A stretch of DNA of 43,830 nucleotides, from positions 1 through 43,830 of the forward strand of contig JABDBM010000029.1 of assembly GCA_013288685.1 (NCBI GenBank), written 5' to 3'. The stretch comes from Bacteroidota bacterium (GTDB lineage: Bacteria > Bacteroidota > Bacteroidia > Sphingobacteriales > Sphingobacteriaceae). The position numbers and the translations under genes were made by a program. The notes beneath the pieces were generated by a model. The model ran no database searches, had not been told where the DNA came from, and saw nothing but the letters and a program-made list of their open reading frames with translations. Positions 1 through 8,748 of this stretch are shown piece after piece. The stretch's first letter is position 1; every line of letters begins with the position of its first letter.

Positions 1-632
1 GATTGCTATCGAAACCCGTAGATGCTAGAGGGAAATTGGGTGGCATTGTGGTAGTTCATGAAAACCGCGGACTGAATCCATACATTGAAGATGTAGCCCG
101 GCGTGCCGCACTTGCAGGATTTATCACGCTTGCGCCCGATGCCCTCACACCCCTTGGCGGCTACCCGGGCAATGATGACGCCGGGCGCGATATGCAAAGT
201 AAACGCGACAAAGGCGAAATGGAACAGGATTTTATAGATGCATTTTATTATCTTAAAAATAACGCCGACTGTAATGGCAAGGTAGGTGTGGTAGGTTTTT
301 GTTATGGTGGCGGAATTGCTAATATGATGGCCGTGCGCGTACCCGAACTGGCTGCGGCCGTACCTTTTTACGGCGCACAGCCCGCTGCGGAAGATGTGCC
401 TAAAATAAATGCGCCGCTAATGCTGCACTATGCCTCGTTGGATACCCGTATTACGGGTGGCTGGCCCGCTTACGAAGCTGCTTTAAAAGCAAATGGCAAA
501 AAATACCAGGCTTTTATTTACGAAGGAGTAAACCATGGTTTCCATAATGATACAACACCTCGGTATGATAAGGCTGCGGCAGAACTGGCGTGGAAAAGGA
601 CGGTTGATTTTTTTGGAGAGAATTTGAAATGA
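1..632 (+). CDS. Dienelactone hydrolase family protein (5' truncated by the window edge)
   Basis: This is an alpha/beta-fold hydrolase of the dienelactone hydrolase family, which cleaves lactones or related esters with a cysteine nucleophile. The frame is open to the left edge and no convincing start is visible, so the N-terminus is missing. Numbering from the TTG at base 3, the nucleophile motif GFCYGG puts the Cys near residue 100. The catalytic Asp lies in ASLDTR (about 147) and the His in NHGFHND (about 178). HENRG near residue 20 matches the family's acidic-residue motif. A hairpin terminator follows at 656-697, so it ends its transcript. The substrate cannot be told; many such genes are annotated only by family. 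Confidence 0.88.
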   Translation, partial: LLSKPVDARGKLGGIVVVHENRGLNPYIEDVARRAALAGFITLAPDALTPLGGYPGNDDAGRDMQSKRDKGEMEQDFIDAFYYLKNNADCNGKVGVVGFCYGGGIANMMAVRVPELAAAVPFYGAQPAAEDVPKINAPLMLHYASLDTRITGGWPAYEAALKANGKKYQAFIYEGVNHGFHNDTTPRYDKAAAELAWKRTVDFFGENLK

Positions 633-655
633 CGACCCGCGACATATATTTAAGT

Positions 656-697
656 ATCAAAAAGCGTTAAATTGAAAAATTTGGCGCTTTTTGATTT
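656..697 (+). terminator. Rho-independent-type terminator after the dienelactone hydrolase gene
   Basis: ATCAAAAAGCG (656-666) pairs perfectly with CGCTTTTTGAT (685-695), and an AT-rich inner stem lies between the arms. The T-run is part of the 3' arm. It sits 23 bases after the stop codon. Confidence 0.75.
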
Positions 698-833
698 GCA
701 ACACTATCCAAAATGTACGGCTGCTTGACTGAAAACCTCCCTGGGGGATGGGATAGAATTGTGAAACCTTTTCTGCCTACGCTTGTCTAAAAAAGATAGG
801 TATCTGCCAACCCATCTTATAAATCATAAATTT

Positions 834-1745
834 ATGCAACGGCTGCTTTTTATTATGGGGATTTTGTTTTCGTTCGTACCCGCTTATGGGTACGCAAGCG
901 TTTTTTATTTCAGCACTTCCGATGGTGTTAAGCTATATGTGCATACTGCCGGTAAAGGTAATCCTTGTGTTTTTGTACATGGCGGGCCGGGCATCACCAG
1001 TTATATTTTTGAGGCTACTCCTGCTGCAAAATTAATTGAACAGAAAGTTCACATGATTTATTTTGATCAGCGTGGCTGCGGGCGTTCATCCTCTCCGGCG
1101 GATAGCAACTATAGTGTAACGAGGATGGAAAAGGACATGGATGAGCTTAGAGTGTTTTTGAAAATAAAAAAATGGTCGGTTATGGGACATTCCTTTGGTG
1201 GCATGCTGATGACCGCTTATGCTAAAGATTATCCGCAAAATGTTCGTTCACTTGTATATATCCATTGTACGCTGGATAGGGAGTCTGTTTTGAAAAGTCA
1301 TATTTATTTTGGCACCAAACTGCTTGAAGCGGTTGGCGATACATTTAAGGTAAACAAGCAACTACCCGGTTTTAATCAAATGATAAAGGTACATGAAGAA
1401 TTGGCCAAAAAAGGAGTTGAATATAAAATTATGTTCAATTCCCAGCGTCAAAAAAATATCGAAGACTCATTGCTCGATGCTGCAAGCCCTCATTTTAATT
1501 GGGACTTTCAGCACAGGGTTTGGAGATTGAAAGATTATGCTGTGGACTACGCAAAGTATACAAAGAATATCGCGTGCCCCGTACTTATCTTATCAGGAAC
1601 AAAAGATTACGCAGTAGGACCGAACGCCTATAAACAATGGCGGTTTAAAAACAGCAGGGTTATTTTTTATAATGGGGCACATACGTCGTACCAGGAAAAT
1701 CCAAAATGGTTTGCTAATGTGATCTTACCATTTCTTGAAAAATAG
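834..1745 (+). CDS. Secreted alpha/beta hydrolase, proline-iminopeptidase-like (peptidase S33 type)
   Basis: This is a serine hydrolase of the alpha/beta fold, probably exported. From the ATG at 834 the product is 303 aa and begins with a hydrophobic signal sequence ending near residue 21. HGGPG (49-53) is the oxyanion-hole motif typical of proline iminopeptidases and DQRGCGRS (78-85) is also typical of them. GHSFGG places the nucleophile at Ser120. Asp258 (SGTKD) and His283 (GAHTS) complete the triad. A TTG at 783 would add 17 polar residues in front of the signal sequence, so I prefer the ATG. True peptidase activity is not certain: the cap region (about 140-245) is poorly conserved, and many such proteins cleave other esters or amides. 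It stands alone between a terminator and the dipeptidase gene. Confidence 0.85.
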   Translation: MQRLLFIMGILFSFVPAYGYASVFYFSTSDGVKLYVHTAGKGNPCVFVHGGPGITSYIFEATPAAKLIEQKVHMIYFDQRGCGRSSSPADSNYSVTRMEKDMDELRVFLKIKKWSVMGHSFGGMLMTAYAKDYPQNVRSLVYIHCTLDRESVLKSHIYFGTKLLEAVGDTFKVNKQLPGFNQMIKVHEELAKKGVEYKIMFNSQRQKNIEDSLLDAASPHFNWDFQHRVWRLKDYAVDYAKYTKNIACPVLILSGTKDYAVGPNAYKQWRFKNSRVIFYNGAHTSYQENPKWFANVILPFLEK

Positions 1746-1911
1746 GTGGCGGTAGCTGGGGCATTGATATTTGACCGGACAGGGGGACAAAACTGGTTGA
1801 CGGATCTCAATTTTGTTCCTCATAACCGCTGTATTAGGCGATTCGTCTATGTATTCCCACCAAACGACGATTATACGGGCCACAAAGCAGAACAGTTTTT
1901 ACCTTTAGTTC

Positions 1912-3135
1912 ATGATGAAACCTCAATCAATATGGCCTCGCCGTGAGTTCCTCGCTACACTTACAGTTGCCGGAGCGGGTAGTGCTGTGATGCTAAACCC
2001 AATGGCAGCCTGGGCTATAAGCGAACCAGACCCACGTGTGGCGGCTATTGTAGCCGGAACTATTGGCATAGACACGCACAATCATATCGATGTGCCATTG
2101 ACCGCAGCCGATGTTCCTGGCCCAAATATCGACCTGAGCGGCGAGATGAAAAAGTCGGGCCTTTCGGCGATTTGTATGACTTTTGCGGTCGATTATCAAA
2201 AAATACAAAAACCCGGAGATGCGTACGAGCGGTTTATTAACGGGCTGGCTTCCATGGACCGGCAACTGGCCCTCAATGGAATGAAACGCTCTTTAAACCT
2301 GAAAGACCTTCGCGATGCTCATAAAAACCAACAGCCGACGACGGTGATTCAATCAGTGGAGGGCGGCCACTTTCTTGAAGGGCATTTGAATAGGCTGGGG
2401 GAGGCATATAATCGTGGCTTAAGGCACCTCGGATTGCTGCACGATAGCGATGCATCAGTACCGCTTGGCGATGTTTTCACCAACCCGGCACAATGGGGCG
2501 GTTTAACTGCTTTTGGGGCTGACGTGATCAGGGAATGTAATCGATTGGGCATATTAGTTGATCTCGCACATGCCAATGCCGAAACCGTGGCCGCTGCGCT
2601 TAAAGTGGCAACCAAACCTGTAATTATTTCTCATACAGGACTTGATACCCAATTGGGCCAGGATCAGAACATGGCCCGCATGATGCGGCCAAGGCTGATC
2701 AGCAAGGAGCAGGCCAAAATAGTAGCCGGCGCAGGCGGTATTATCGGCGTATGGACGCATCTGTCAGATTCGCCTTCGGAATATGCGCAAAATGTGCGGG
2801 CCATGGTGGACGTTGTCGGAACAGACCATGTTTGCATCGGTACGGACACCAAACTGACCCCATCATACCGCCCTGGCGGCTTCGGCCCTAAACCCGGTGG
2901 ACCGGGACCTCAACCAGGTGGCAATCCCGGCGATCAACACGATCGGCCGCCGGGAGCCAGTCAAAATCAACGGCGCTTTGGCGAACGCACCAATGAAGCA
3001 TGGGCCGACCAAAAAGCCGGATTTTATTATACGGTAGTCGATGCCATGTTAAAGCTTGGCTTTACCGCAGATGAAATTGGCAAAATAGGCGGCGGCAATT
3101 TTTGCCGGGTGTTTGATGCAGCTACGGCCGGCTAA
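1912..3135 (+). CDS. Tat-exported membrane dipeptidase (peptidase family M19)
   Basis: This is a zinc dipeptidase of the renal-dipeptidase family, which hydrolyses dipeptides including D-amino-acid ones in the periplasm. The N-terminus carries a twin-arginine signal (RREFLATLT, residues 10-18) and a hydrophobic stretch ending near AWA at 35. Metal-site residues are visible: HxD at His58/Asp60, Glu150 in SVEGG, His220 in VDLAH, His241 in SHTG and Asp312 in IGTD. The length, 407 aa, is usual. A Gly/Pro-rich stretch at about 321-350, just after the IGTD motif, looks like an inserted low-complexity loop. The start could be either of two adjacent ATGs (1912 or 1915). The gene runs convergently into msrA with a 37-base gap. 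Confidence 0.92.
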   Translation: MMKPQSIWPRREFLATLTVAGAGSAVMLNPMAAWAISEPDPRVAAIVAGTIGIDTHNHIDVPLTAADVPGPNIDLSGEMKKSGLSAICMTFAVDYQKIQKPGDAYERFINGLASMDRQLALNGMKRSLNLKDLRDAHKNQQPTTVIQSVEGGHFLEGHLNRLGEAYNRGLRHLGLLHDSDASVPLGDVFTNPAQWGGLTAFGADVIRECNRLGILVDLAHANAETVAAALKVATKPVIISHTGLDTQLGQDQNMARMMRPRLISKEQAKIVAGAGGIIGVWTHLSDSPSEYAQNVRAMVDVVGTDHVCIGTDTKLTPSYRPGGFGPKPGGPGPQPGGNPGDQHDRPPGASQNQRRFGERTNEAWADQKAGFYYTVVDAMLKLGFTADEIGKIGGGNFCRVFDAATAG

Positions 3136-3172
3136 ACGGCGTGTTAAACTGCATTTTAATATACGTAGCGTT

Positions 3173-3664
3173 TTAACTCAATTTCCAGTCGGGCCGTTCA
3201 AAGTGGCAGGTGTATCCGTAAGGGTTTTTTTGCAGATAGTCCTGATGCTCGGCTTCGGCATTCCAAAAGTCAGTTGCTGGTACCACTTCAGTTACTATCT
3301 TGCCGGGCCAAATACCCGAGGCTTCCATTTCTGCTATCAACGTGTTCGCGGTCTGTTGCTGGGTTTCATCCAAATAAAAAATGGCCGAACGATAAGATGT
3401 CCCGATGTCGTTTCCCTGCCTGTTGCGGGTGGTTGGATCGTGTATCTGGAAAAAATATTCCAATAATTTACGATAGGATAATTGGGCCGGATCAAATACG
3501 ATTTCGATACCTTCAGCGTGTGTACCATGGTTACGGTAGGTAGCATTGGGAACATTACCGCCAGTGTATCCCACTACAGTGGAAATAACACCCGGATAAT
3601 GCCTGATTAACTCTTCTACTCCCCAAAAGCAACCGCCGGCCAGTATGGCTTTTTCTGTATTCAT
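3173..3664 (-). CDS. msrA: Peptide-methionine (S)-S-oxide reductase MsrA
   Basis: This enzyme reduces the S-epimer of methionine sulfoxide in proteins and free methionine, repairing oxidative damage. The 163-aa product has the catalytic GCFWGVEE motif with nucleophilic Cys12. It also has the family motifs GYTGG (about 32-36), YRNHGTHAE, and [24 protein letters not shown] single further Cys near the end (Cys153) is the likely resolving residue. No signal peptide is visible, so the protein is cytoplasmic. It is a single-domain MsrA without the MsrB fusion seen in some bacteria. The gene is convergent with the dipeptidase gene and is followed upstream by a repeat-containing gap. Confidence 0.96.
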   Translation of the reverse strand: MNTEKAILAGGCFWGVEELIRHYPGVISTVVGYTGGNVPNATYRNHGTHAEGIEIVFDPAQLSYRKLLEYFFQIHDPTTRNRQGNDIGTSYRSAIFYLDETQQQTANTLIAEMEASGIWPGKIVTEVVPATDFWNAEAEHQDYLQKNPYGYTCHFERPDWKLS

Positions 3665-3853
3665 ATCGCTGTGTTTTTAAGCAAAGTTAAGCCTTTTTTG
3701 GCAAAATAATGATGACGTATTATGCGCTGGACCAAGACACCGGCTCATGATTCTCGCCAGGCCGCGTAAATAGAAGCACTACGAACGAAAAAGAGGCTAT
3801 CATAAGTCAAAAAATAAAAGTCGACACCAAATAATATTTCGTTCATTTTAAAT

Positions 3854-3938
3854 CTTAGTGCCCTTTGTGAAAATCTTAGTGCTCTTCGTGTTAAAAATTA
3901 ACCACAAAGGACACAAAGGGTTCACAAAGGACACTAAG
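3854..3938. repeat. Intergenic inverted word repeat (CTTAGTG..TTTGTG type) in the msrA-HAD gap
   Basis: The 376-base gap 3665-4040 holds no gene. It contains two left units (3854-3871 and 3874-3890, both beginning CTTAGTG) and two right units in inverted orientation (3902-3920 and 3921-3938). The outer pair match at 17 of 18 positions. The rest of the gap is AT-rich with no clear signal. Confidence 0.75.
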
Positions 3939-4040
3939 GCAAATTTAATTTGGTTTCATTTTGAGGTTTGCCCCTTTTGATACAGCCTCTTTTCGATAAA
4001 AGTTAATCAGCAAAATTCATCCGGTATTAGGATTTCGTAG

Positions 4041-4718
4041 CTACCCCAATAATGGCAACAACTCCATCAAATTATTAATAATATGCTCCGGATTTGCCGA
4101 CTTTAGTTGTTCATGGGTATGCGCGCCTGTGGTAATGCCAATGTTTAAGCCACAGCCGGCATTCCGGCCTTCTTCAATATCAATAATTGAATCGCCTACT
4201 TTTACAACGGCACCGGCATCGGTAATGTCAAAGTGTTTCATCGCAAAAAGGATCATATCGGGGCTCGGACGGCTTTTTTCTACATCGGTTGCGGTAACCA
4301 TCAGCTCAAATTCGCGGCCTTTTTCCCAGTCCAATTTATCCACCAGCGACTGTGCTGTTTCTCGGTTATAGCCGGTATTAAGTACGGTGATAATTCCTCT
4401 TTCTTTTAAAGCTGCAAATAATTTAGTGGCATTATCCTGCTCAAAAATTTCGAGCGTTTTATAAGCATCTGTCAATTGTACAATAAAGTTGCTATAAATG
4501 GAAGTTACCAAAGCCTCATCTTCAATACCTGCATATACCTTTAGAACTTTTTTTATGGCCTGCGATTTTTCATTGCCTGCACCCTGTTCCAGCACCTGGT
4601 CGAGCGTAAAACTAAACCCTGCTTCGTTTATACATTTTTGAAGTGTTTTGTAAACCACGTTGTTCTCGTTAACCACGGTGCCGGCCATATCGAAAACAAC
4701 CATTTTAATATTACTCAT
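4041..4718 (-). CDS. Phosphonatase-like HAD hydrolase (TIGR03351 type)
   Basis: This is a HAD-superfamily hydrolase close to phosphonoacetaldehyde hydrolase PhnX. The first motif is FDMAGT with Asp10 as nucleophile and Ala at the position that is Asp in ordinary HAD phosphatases. Motif II is LNTGY (Thr115). The usual HAD lysine is replaced by arginine in SRPSPD (Arg150), and GDSIID supplies Asp176 and Asp180. DxAGT plus the Arg are the marks of the PhnX group. PhnX also uses a cap-domain lysine for a Schiff base; Lys51 lies in the right region, but only an alignment can show whether it corresponds. The gene is last in an operon after a zinc dehydrogenase and an MFS transporter. I infer a role in cleaving a phosphonate-derived intermediate. 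Confidence 0.85.
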   Translation of the reverse strand: MSNIKMVVFDMAGTVVNENNVVYKTLQKCINEAGFSFTLDQVLEQGAGNEKSQAIKKVLKVYAGIEDEALVTSIYSNFIVQLTDAYKTLEIFEQDNATKLFAALKERGIITVLNTGYNRETAQSLVDKLDWEKGREFELMVTATDVEKSRPSPDMILFAMKHFDITDAGAVVKVGDSIIDIEEGRNAGCGLNIGITTGAHTHEQLKSANPEHIINNLMELLPLLG

Positions 4719-4744
4719 TTTTATGTTTGATTATTTAATTGTGA

Positions 4745-5845
4745 TTAAGTCCATTCGCCTATTTTAACACCCACCCTAACCGGCTTACTTTCGCTTGCAA
4801 ATTTAAAAGCAGCTTCAATATCATCAAGTGTAAATTCTTTTTCAATTAACGCTTCAAAAGGGTATTTGAGGTAATTGTTTTCTATAAATGCCGTAGCGTT
4901 TACAAAGTCATCATAATTGTAGTTGTGTAAACCGCGTATCTGCAATAATTTGCGCACTACTTTTTGCGCGTCTACCTCCACCGGCCGGGCGGGGAACACA
5001 GCGCCAATCCAAATCGCAACTCCGCCAATGCTTAAAGAATCAAGGCCGGTTTTCATCGCAGCAGGGCTGCCCGTCATATCAAAAACTAAGTCCACATCAG
5101 GCCATGGCAAAGCAGCCTCGTTAGGTGACGGGCTACTATATGTTTTATCACAGCCAAATTTTTCTCCCCAATGTAAGCGCGACTCGTCATTATCTATCAG
5201 GCCAATCCATGTTGCACCGGCTTCTTTACACATTGCCACGCAGGATAACCCCAATAAGCCGGCTCCAAATACAAGCACCTTTTTGTCGTTAATGTTTCCG
5301 GCAACCCTTAAGGCGCCCATCACAGTTGAATGTGCGCAACTGATGGTAGCTGCAACCTTAACGGGTATCTCGGGCGATATTTTTATGAAAGCCGTATTGG
5401 GCTGCAAAACGCAATAATCGGCAAGGCCGCCGTTAAATACATCATCGCCAACGGCTAAGGTATGGCCGTATTTAAACAGGTGATCGCTTTTTTGCGGCAT
5501 ATCCGGTTGCGGCGCTTCTATTCCGGCAGGTACTGCAAAAATAGACCAGGTCACCCGGTCGCCGGCTTTAACAGGCTCACCACGGAAATCTTTTGCTGAA
5601 TGAGCCGGGTCGATATATAAAATGTCGCCAACAATTTCGTGCCCCAACACTACATTTGCGGGCTCAATGCGGCGTCCGCAATAGGTATGTATATCACTTC
5701 CGCAAAGTGTTGTGTACAGGTTTTTTACCAACAGCGCGCCGGACTTTAAATGGGGGATGCTTCTTTCTATAAACTCAAACGGCAGCCCCGTGCCGTTGAA
5801 TACTGCTGCCTTGCCCGGCGGATAACTCTGTATTTGGTTGCCCAT
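4745..5845 (-). CDS. Zinc-binding alcohol dehydrogenase, phosphonate-catabolism associated (TIGR03366-like)
   Basis: This is a medium-chain NAD(P)-dependent dehydrogenase of 366 aa. Catalytic-zinc ligands are Cys48 (LCGSD) and His69/Glu70 (GHE), with Cys170 probably third. The Rossmann motif is FGAGLLGL (193-200). The segment MPQKSDHLFKYGH (about 116-128) resembles phosphonate-associated dehydrogenases, which in my recollection carry MPQKC there. The four cysteines of the structural-zinc lobe are absent from about 100-122. It lies 26 bases before the HAD gene and starts inside the transporter gene's 3' end (71-base overlap), suggesting translational coupling. The likely job is oxidation or reduction of an aldehyde/alcohol intermediate next to the phosphonatase-like enzyme; the substrate is unknown. 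Confidence 0.82.
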   Translation of the reverse strand: MGNQIQSYPPGKAAVFNGTGLPFEFIERSIPHLKSGALLVKNLYTTLCGSDIHTYCGRRIEPANVVLGHEIVGDILYIDPAHSAKDFRGEPVKAGDRVTWSIFAVPAGIEAPQPDMPQKSDHLFKYGHTLAVGDDVFNGGLADYCVLQPNTAFIKISPEIPVKVAATISCAHSTVMGALRVAGNINDKKVLVFGAGLLGLSCVAMCKEAGATWIGLIDNDESRLHWGEKFGCDKTYSSPSPNEAALPWPDVDLVFDMTGSPAAMKTGLDSLSIGGVAIWIGAVFPARPVEVDAQKVVRKLLQIRGLHNYNYDDFVNATAFIENNYLKYPFEALIEKEFTLDDIEAAFKFASESKPVRVGVKIGEWT

Positions 5846-7103
5846 TACTTTCTAACTTGATTTTAAAATATAAATAACAAAATATAATTAACAACAACCC
5901 GGCTATGCCCAGGTAGATGCACATCTGCATAAAAATGGATAATATGGTACTGCCCGCAGGGGTAAAGTAATGTAAAAGCATTAAACCGATATAACCGGTA
6001 TAACCAACGGAATCAACAATATACATCAGGAAGCCAACATTAGCCCGTTCTTTGGTTACGGCTATAAGGCGTTCAAAAACAATGGCGTGCACGGCAACAT
6101 AAGGCATGTAAACCCCCAGGCCTATCAGCACCATAAACGGAAATTTACCAAGCCCGGCATTAAGGCCCGTAATGGTAAACAGCAATATAGCAAACCCGAG
6201 AAAACTGATGAGTAGCGAAAAATTAAAAGCCTTGTAATGATTCCCAATCAAAACAGCAAGACCTATAACAATGATAACCCCAAAAGACACAATTAATTCG
6301 GATTGTGTGAACAATGCCGGTGTTTGATGATAACCCAGGCCCGACCACAACTCTACCGCAAAATCGGCACGTACGCTGCGTAACAGCGTAACAAACAGGT
6401 AAACCAATATAATACCGATAAGGCCGGGCGCATACTTGTTAAAAAAGTGCCACCTGTCGGCCGCGGTCATAGGTTCGCGGGCCGAGCGATTGTCAACATC
6501 TTTGACGGATGGCGGAGGAGTAACGGCAAGCATTGTGATAAAAATGGCGGTTGGTATAATGAAAACAAGGCCTGCAAAAAATGGCATCCAGTTTTCGGTA
6601 ACACCAAAACTCAGTAACATAGTACCCACCGATTTGGATACCCCATCGGAAACAATAAAACTGGCACATAAGCCCGCAATTAAAAACTCTGTGTTTTTAC
6701 GTCCTTCTACAAACCCAAGCACCAGGCCGAATATTACGCCGAGCGAAAGGCCGTTTAACAGTAAACAAACGATATTGAAAGGTCGCGGCACCAGCCCGAA
6801 CAGCAGCAACATGAGTTCGGCAAATGCAATAAAGCCGATGATGGCTTTGATGCGTTGTTCGCGCTTAATTTCAGACACTATTTTTATACCCACCCATTTG
6901 GCAATTACATAGCCGATGGTTTGGGCAATGATGAGTAAAAACTTATAATTAATGCCAAAATATACCGCATCGGTATAGGTTGCCGCCGTGTACGGTTTAC
7001 GGAAGCCGTACATGCAAAAATAGGTGCCAAAGGCAGCAACCAGCGCCCAGGCAGGATTGGAATATATTTTTTGAAAGCGATTGGAGACAGCAGATTGTGA
7101 CAT
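5775..7103 (-). CDS. MFS transporter of the DUF5690 kind
   Basis: This is an inner-membrane protein of 442 aa with about twelve hydrophobic segments. The early motif MYGFRKPYTAATY resembles the start of organophosphate:phosphate antiporters. I recall this Bacteroidota group as DUF5690. A central soluble loop lies at about 205-230 (PPPSVKDVDNRSAREP). It is the first gene of a minus-strand operon with the dehydrogenase and the HAD hydrolase, so uptake of a phosphonate or organophosphate is a reasonable guess. The last 24 residues (from LESNGQ) are encoded within or beside the start of the next gene and look non-conserved. A perfect 8-bp inverted repeat at 7110-7142 sits directly upstream of the start codon. 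Confidence 0.8.
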   Translation of the reverse strand: MSQSAVSNRFQKIYSNPAWALVAAFGTYFCMYGFRKPYTAATYTDAVYFGINYKFLLIIAQTIGYVIAKWVGIKIVSEIKREQRIKAIIGFIAFAELMLLLFGLVPRPFNIVCLLLNGLSLGVIFGLVLGFVEGRKNTEFLIAGLCASFIVSDGVSKSVGTMLLSFGVTENWMPFFAGLVFIIPTAIFITMLAVTPPPSVKDVDNRSAREPMTAADRWHFFNKYAPGLIGIILVYLFVTLLRSVRADFAVELWSGLGYHQTPALFTQSELIVSFGVIIVIGLAVLIGNHYKAFNFSLLISFLGFAILLFTITGLNAGLGKFPFMVLIGLGVYMPYVAVHAIVFERLIAVTKERANVGFLMYIVDSVGYTGYIGLMLLHYFTPAGSTILSIFMQMCIYLGIAGLLLIIFCYLYFKIKLESNGQPNTELSAGQGSSIQRHGAAV

Positions 7104-7109
7104 AAATAG

Positions 7110-7142
7110 CTTGGTGATATCCCTGAATTTAAGGTCACCAAG
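7110..7142. promoter_or_regulatory. Inverted repeat upstream of the MFS-dehydrogenase-HAD operon (operator candidate)
   Basis: CTTGGTGA (7110-7117) and TCACCAAG (7135-7142) are perfect inverted arms separated by 17 bases, ending 7 bases before the ATG of the transporter gene. This could be a regulator site or an mRNA hairpin hiding the start. No regulator gene is adjacent. Confidence 0.45.
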
Positions 7143-7221
7143 ATACGGGTGGCAAATATTTTTATCGGTTTGGTAATTTTATCAAATTGTTAAATGTTAC
7201 TACAATTTTTTTGGGGAGCCT

Positions 7222-7665
7222 TTATAATTGCTTTACAAACCCGGATGATGTAATGCTGAAGCCTGCATTTTGGTAGAATGCGTAAGCGGCTTCACGCTCC
7301 GAACTTTTACGACTGGTTAATAGTAAGGTATGGCAATTTTGCGTGATAGCCCATTCTTCAATAGCAATCATTAGCGCTTTTCCGATTCCTTTTTTACGGC
7401 TGCTTTGTTTAACTACAAAAGCTACTATCCGCACATAGCCCCCGGTCTTTTCATAGTATATCCCTTTTACCAGCCCGGCCATGGCAACAATCTCGTCGTT
7501 TAAAACAACCACCTGGGTTTTATAATCCGGATGGTTGACGATAGCCTTAAAACGGACTTCCATTTCGCTCACGTTGGTGGGATAACCTAACTCGTTTATC
7601 AGAAGTGTTAGGTCTGCGATATCGTTAGTGATTGCGTCTCGTATGGTTATTCCGTTAGACAACAT
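7222..7665 (-). CDS. GNAT family N-acetyltransferase
   Basis: This is a cytoplasmic acetyl-CoA-dependent N-acetyltransferase of 147 aa, the usual size for a single GNAT domain. The acetyl-CoA pyrophosphate-binding motif A is RKKGIGKAL (90-98). YVRIVAFVV (about 77-85) is the preceding beta strand, and AAYAFYQNAGF near the C-terminus is the typical motif B. The acceptor substrate cannot be deduced. The gene lies 118 bases upstream of the MFS transporter gene on the same strand and diverges from the esterase-oxidoreductase pair. It might acetylate an aminophosphonate, as PhnO does in other pathways, but that is inference from position only. Confidence 0.88.
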   Translation of the reverse strand: MLSNGITIRDAITNDIADLTLLINELGYPTNVSEMEVRFKAIVNHPDYKTQVVVLNDEIVAMAGLVKGIYYEKTGGYVRIVAFVVKQSSRKKGIGKALMIAIEEWAITQNCHTLLLTSRKSSEREAAYAFYQNAGFSITSSGFVKQL

Positions 7666-7829
7666 ATTTTAATAAATAAAGATATTGTAGTACAAGCATA
7701 AAAATAGTTAAAAAAGCGGCTTTGCAGTAGCTAACCTGTTAGAGGTAGCAAATGCTTACAATAATTTAACCATTACTTATTATCCGGGAGATTTGTGGTT
7801 AATACTTTTAGCAAATTATAAATAGCTCC

Positions 7830-8720
7830 ATGAAAACGGGAACAATGATGATACTGGGGCTTTTTGCTGTAATAACGGTAAAAGCACAACAACCTGTAAT
7901 ACAATTATATGCTGGCGCGGCGCCCGGGTCCGAAAGCTGGAACTGGGACGAAGGCGTAAGCCTTAAAAATGCAGCCAATACAAAAAAGGTTTACAATGTA
8001 GTGCACCCCAGTATCACCGCTTTTTTGCCCGATGCTTCGGTTGCTACGGGTACTGCCGTTATCATTTGTCCGGGCGGCAGTTTTCAGACATTATCTATAG
8101 ATAACGAGGGCAACGAAGAAGCGGAATGGCTGAAAGCGCATGGCGTTGCTGCTTTTGTATTGAAGTACCGCGTAATACATAGTTTAACAAATGATCCGGT
8201 GCAGGAAGTGGAGGCCAAAAGAGGCTCGAAAGCTAACCAGGAAGAAGTGATTAAAGTGCTTCCGCTGGCAATTGCTGATGCGCGGCTGGCGATAACTTAT
8301 GTTAGGGCACATGCTGCTGAATTTAACCTTTCTGTATCGCGTATTGGGATTATGGGTTTTTCGGCTGGCGGTACACTGGCAGCTTCGGCGGCTTATAATT
8401 ATACCCCCGAAAATAAGCCTGATTTTGTAGTTCCGATGTGCGCTTTTTTTCCTGCTATATTGCAATCCGAAATACATGCTGACGCGCCGCCGATGTTCAT
8501 TGTGGCTGCAGCCGACGATGAGTTAGGCCTGGCCCCTCACAGCGTTGATCTTTACCAAAAATGGGTAGCATCAAAGCATATTGCCGAGTTGCATATGTTT
8601 GCCAAAGGAGGCCATGGATTTGGGATGCGGAAACAAAATATTCCAACCGATACCTGGATTGAACGTTTTTACGATTGGCTGGGCCTGGAGGGATTTTTAA
8701 AGGCGGGAATGGTAAAATAG
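7830..8720 (+). CDS. Secreted alpha/beta hydrolase (acetyl-esterase / BD-FAE-like)
   Basis: This is an exported serine esterase of 296 aa with a short signal peptide (cleavage near KAQ, residue 20). PGGSFQTLS (81-89) forms the oxyanion region. GFSAGG gives the nucleophile Ser178, Asp229 or Asp230 lies in AAADDE, and His262 is in GGHGFGM. This arrangement is typical of the acetyl-xylan or carbohydrate esterases of Bacteroidota rather than of lipases. It is followed after 28 bases by the FAD oxidoreductase gene on the same strand, so the two are probably cotranscribed. Its link to phosphonate metabolism is unclear; it could remove an ester group from an exogenous substrate. Confidence 0.85.
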   Translation: MKTGTMMILGLFAVITVKAQQPVIQLYAGAAPGSESWNWDEGVSLKNAANTKKVYNVVHPSITAFLPDASVATGTAVIICPGGSFQTLSIDNEGNEEAEWLKAHGVAAFVLKYRVIHSLTNDPVQEVEAKRGSKANQEEVIKVLPLAIADARLAITYVRAHAAEFNLSVSRIGIMGFSAGGTLAASAAYNYTPENKPDFVVPMCAFFPAILQSEIHADAPPMFIVAAADDELGLAPHSVDLYQKWVASKHIAELHMFAKGGHGFGMRKQNIPTDTWIERFYDWLGLEGFLKAGMVK

Positions 8721-8748
8721 TATTTACAAATGTATTAATACATACACA

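Noticed and set aside
1746..1946. Open frame of 66 codons between the alpha/beta hydrolase and the dipeptidase genes
   Set aside because: It begins with GTG right after a stop codon, overlaps the dipeptidase start and shows no family resemblance or protein-like composition.
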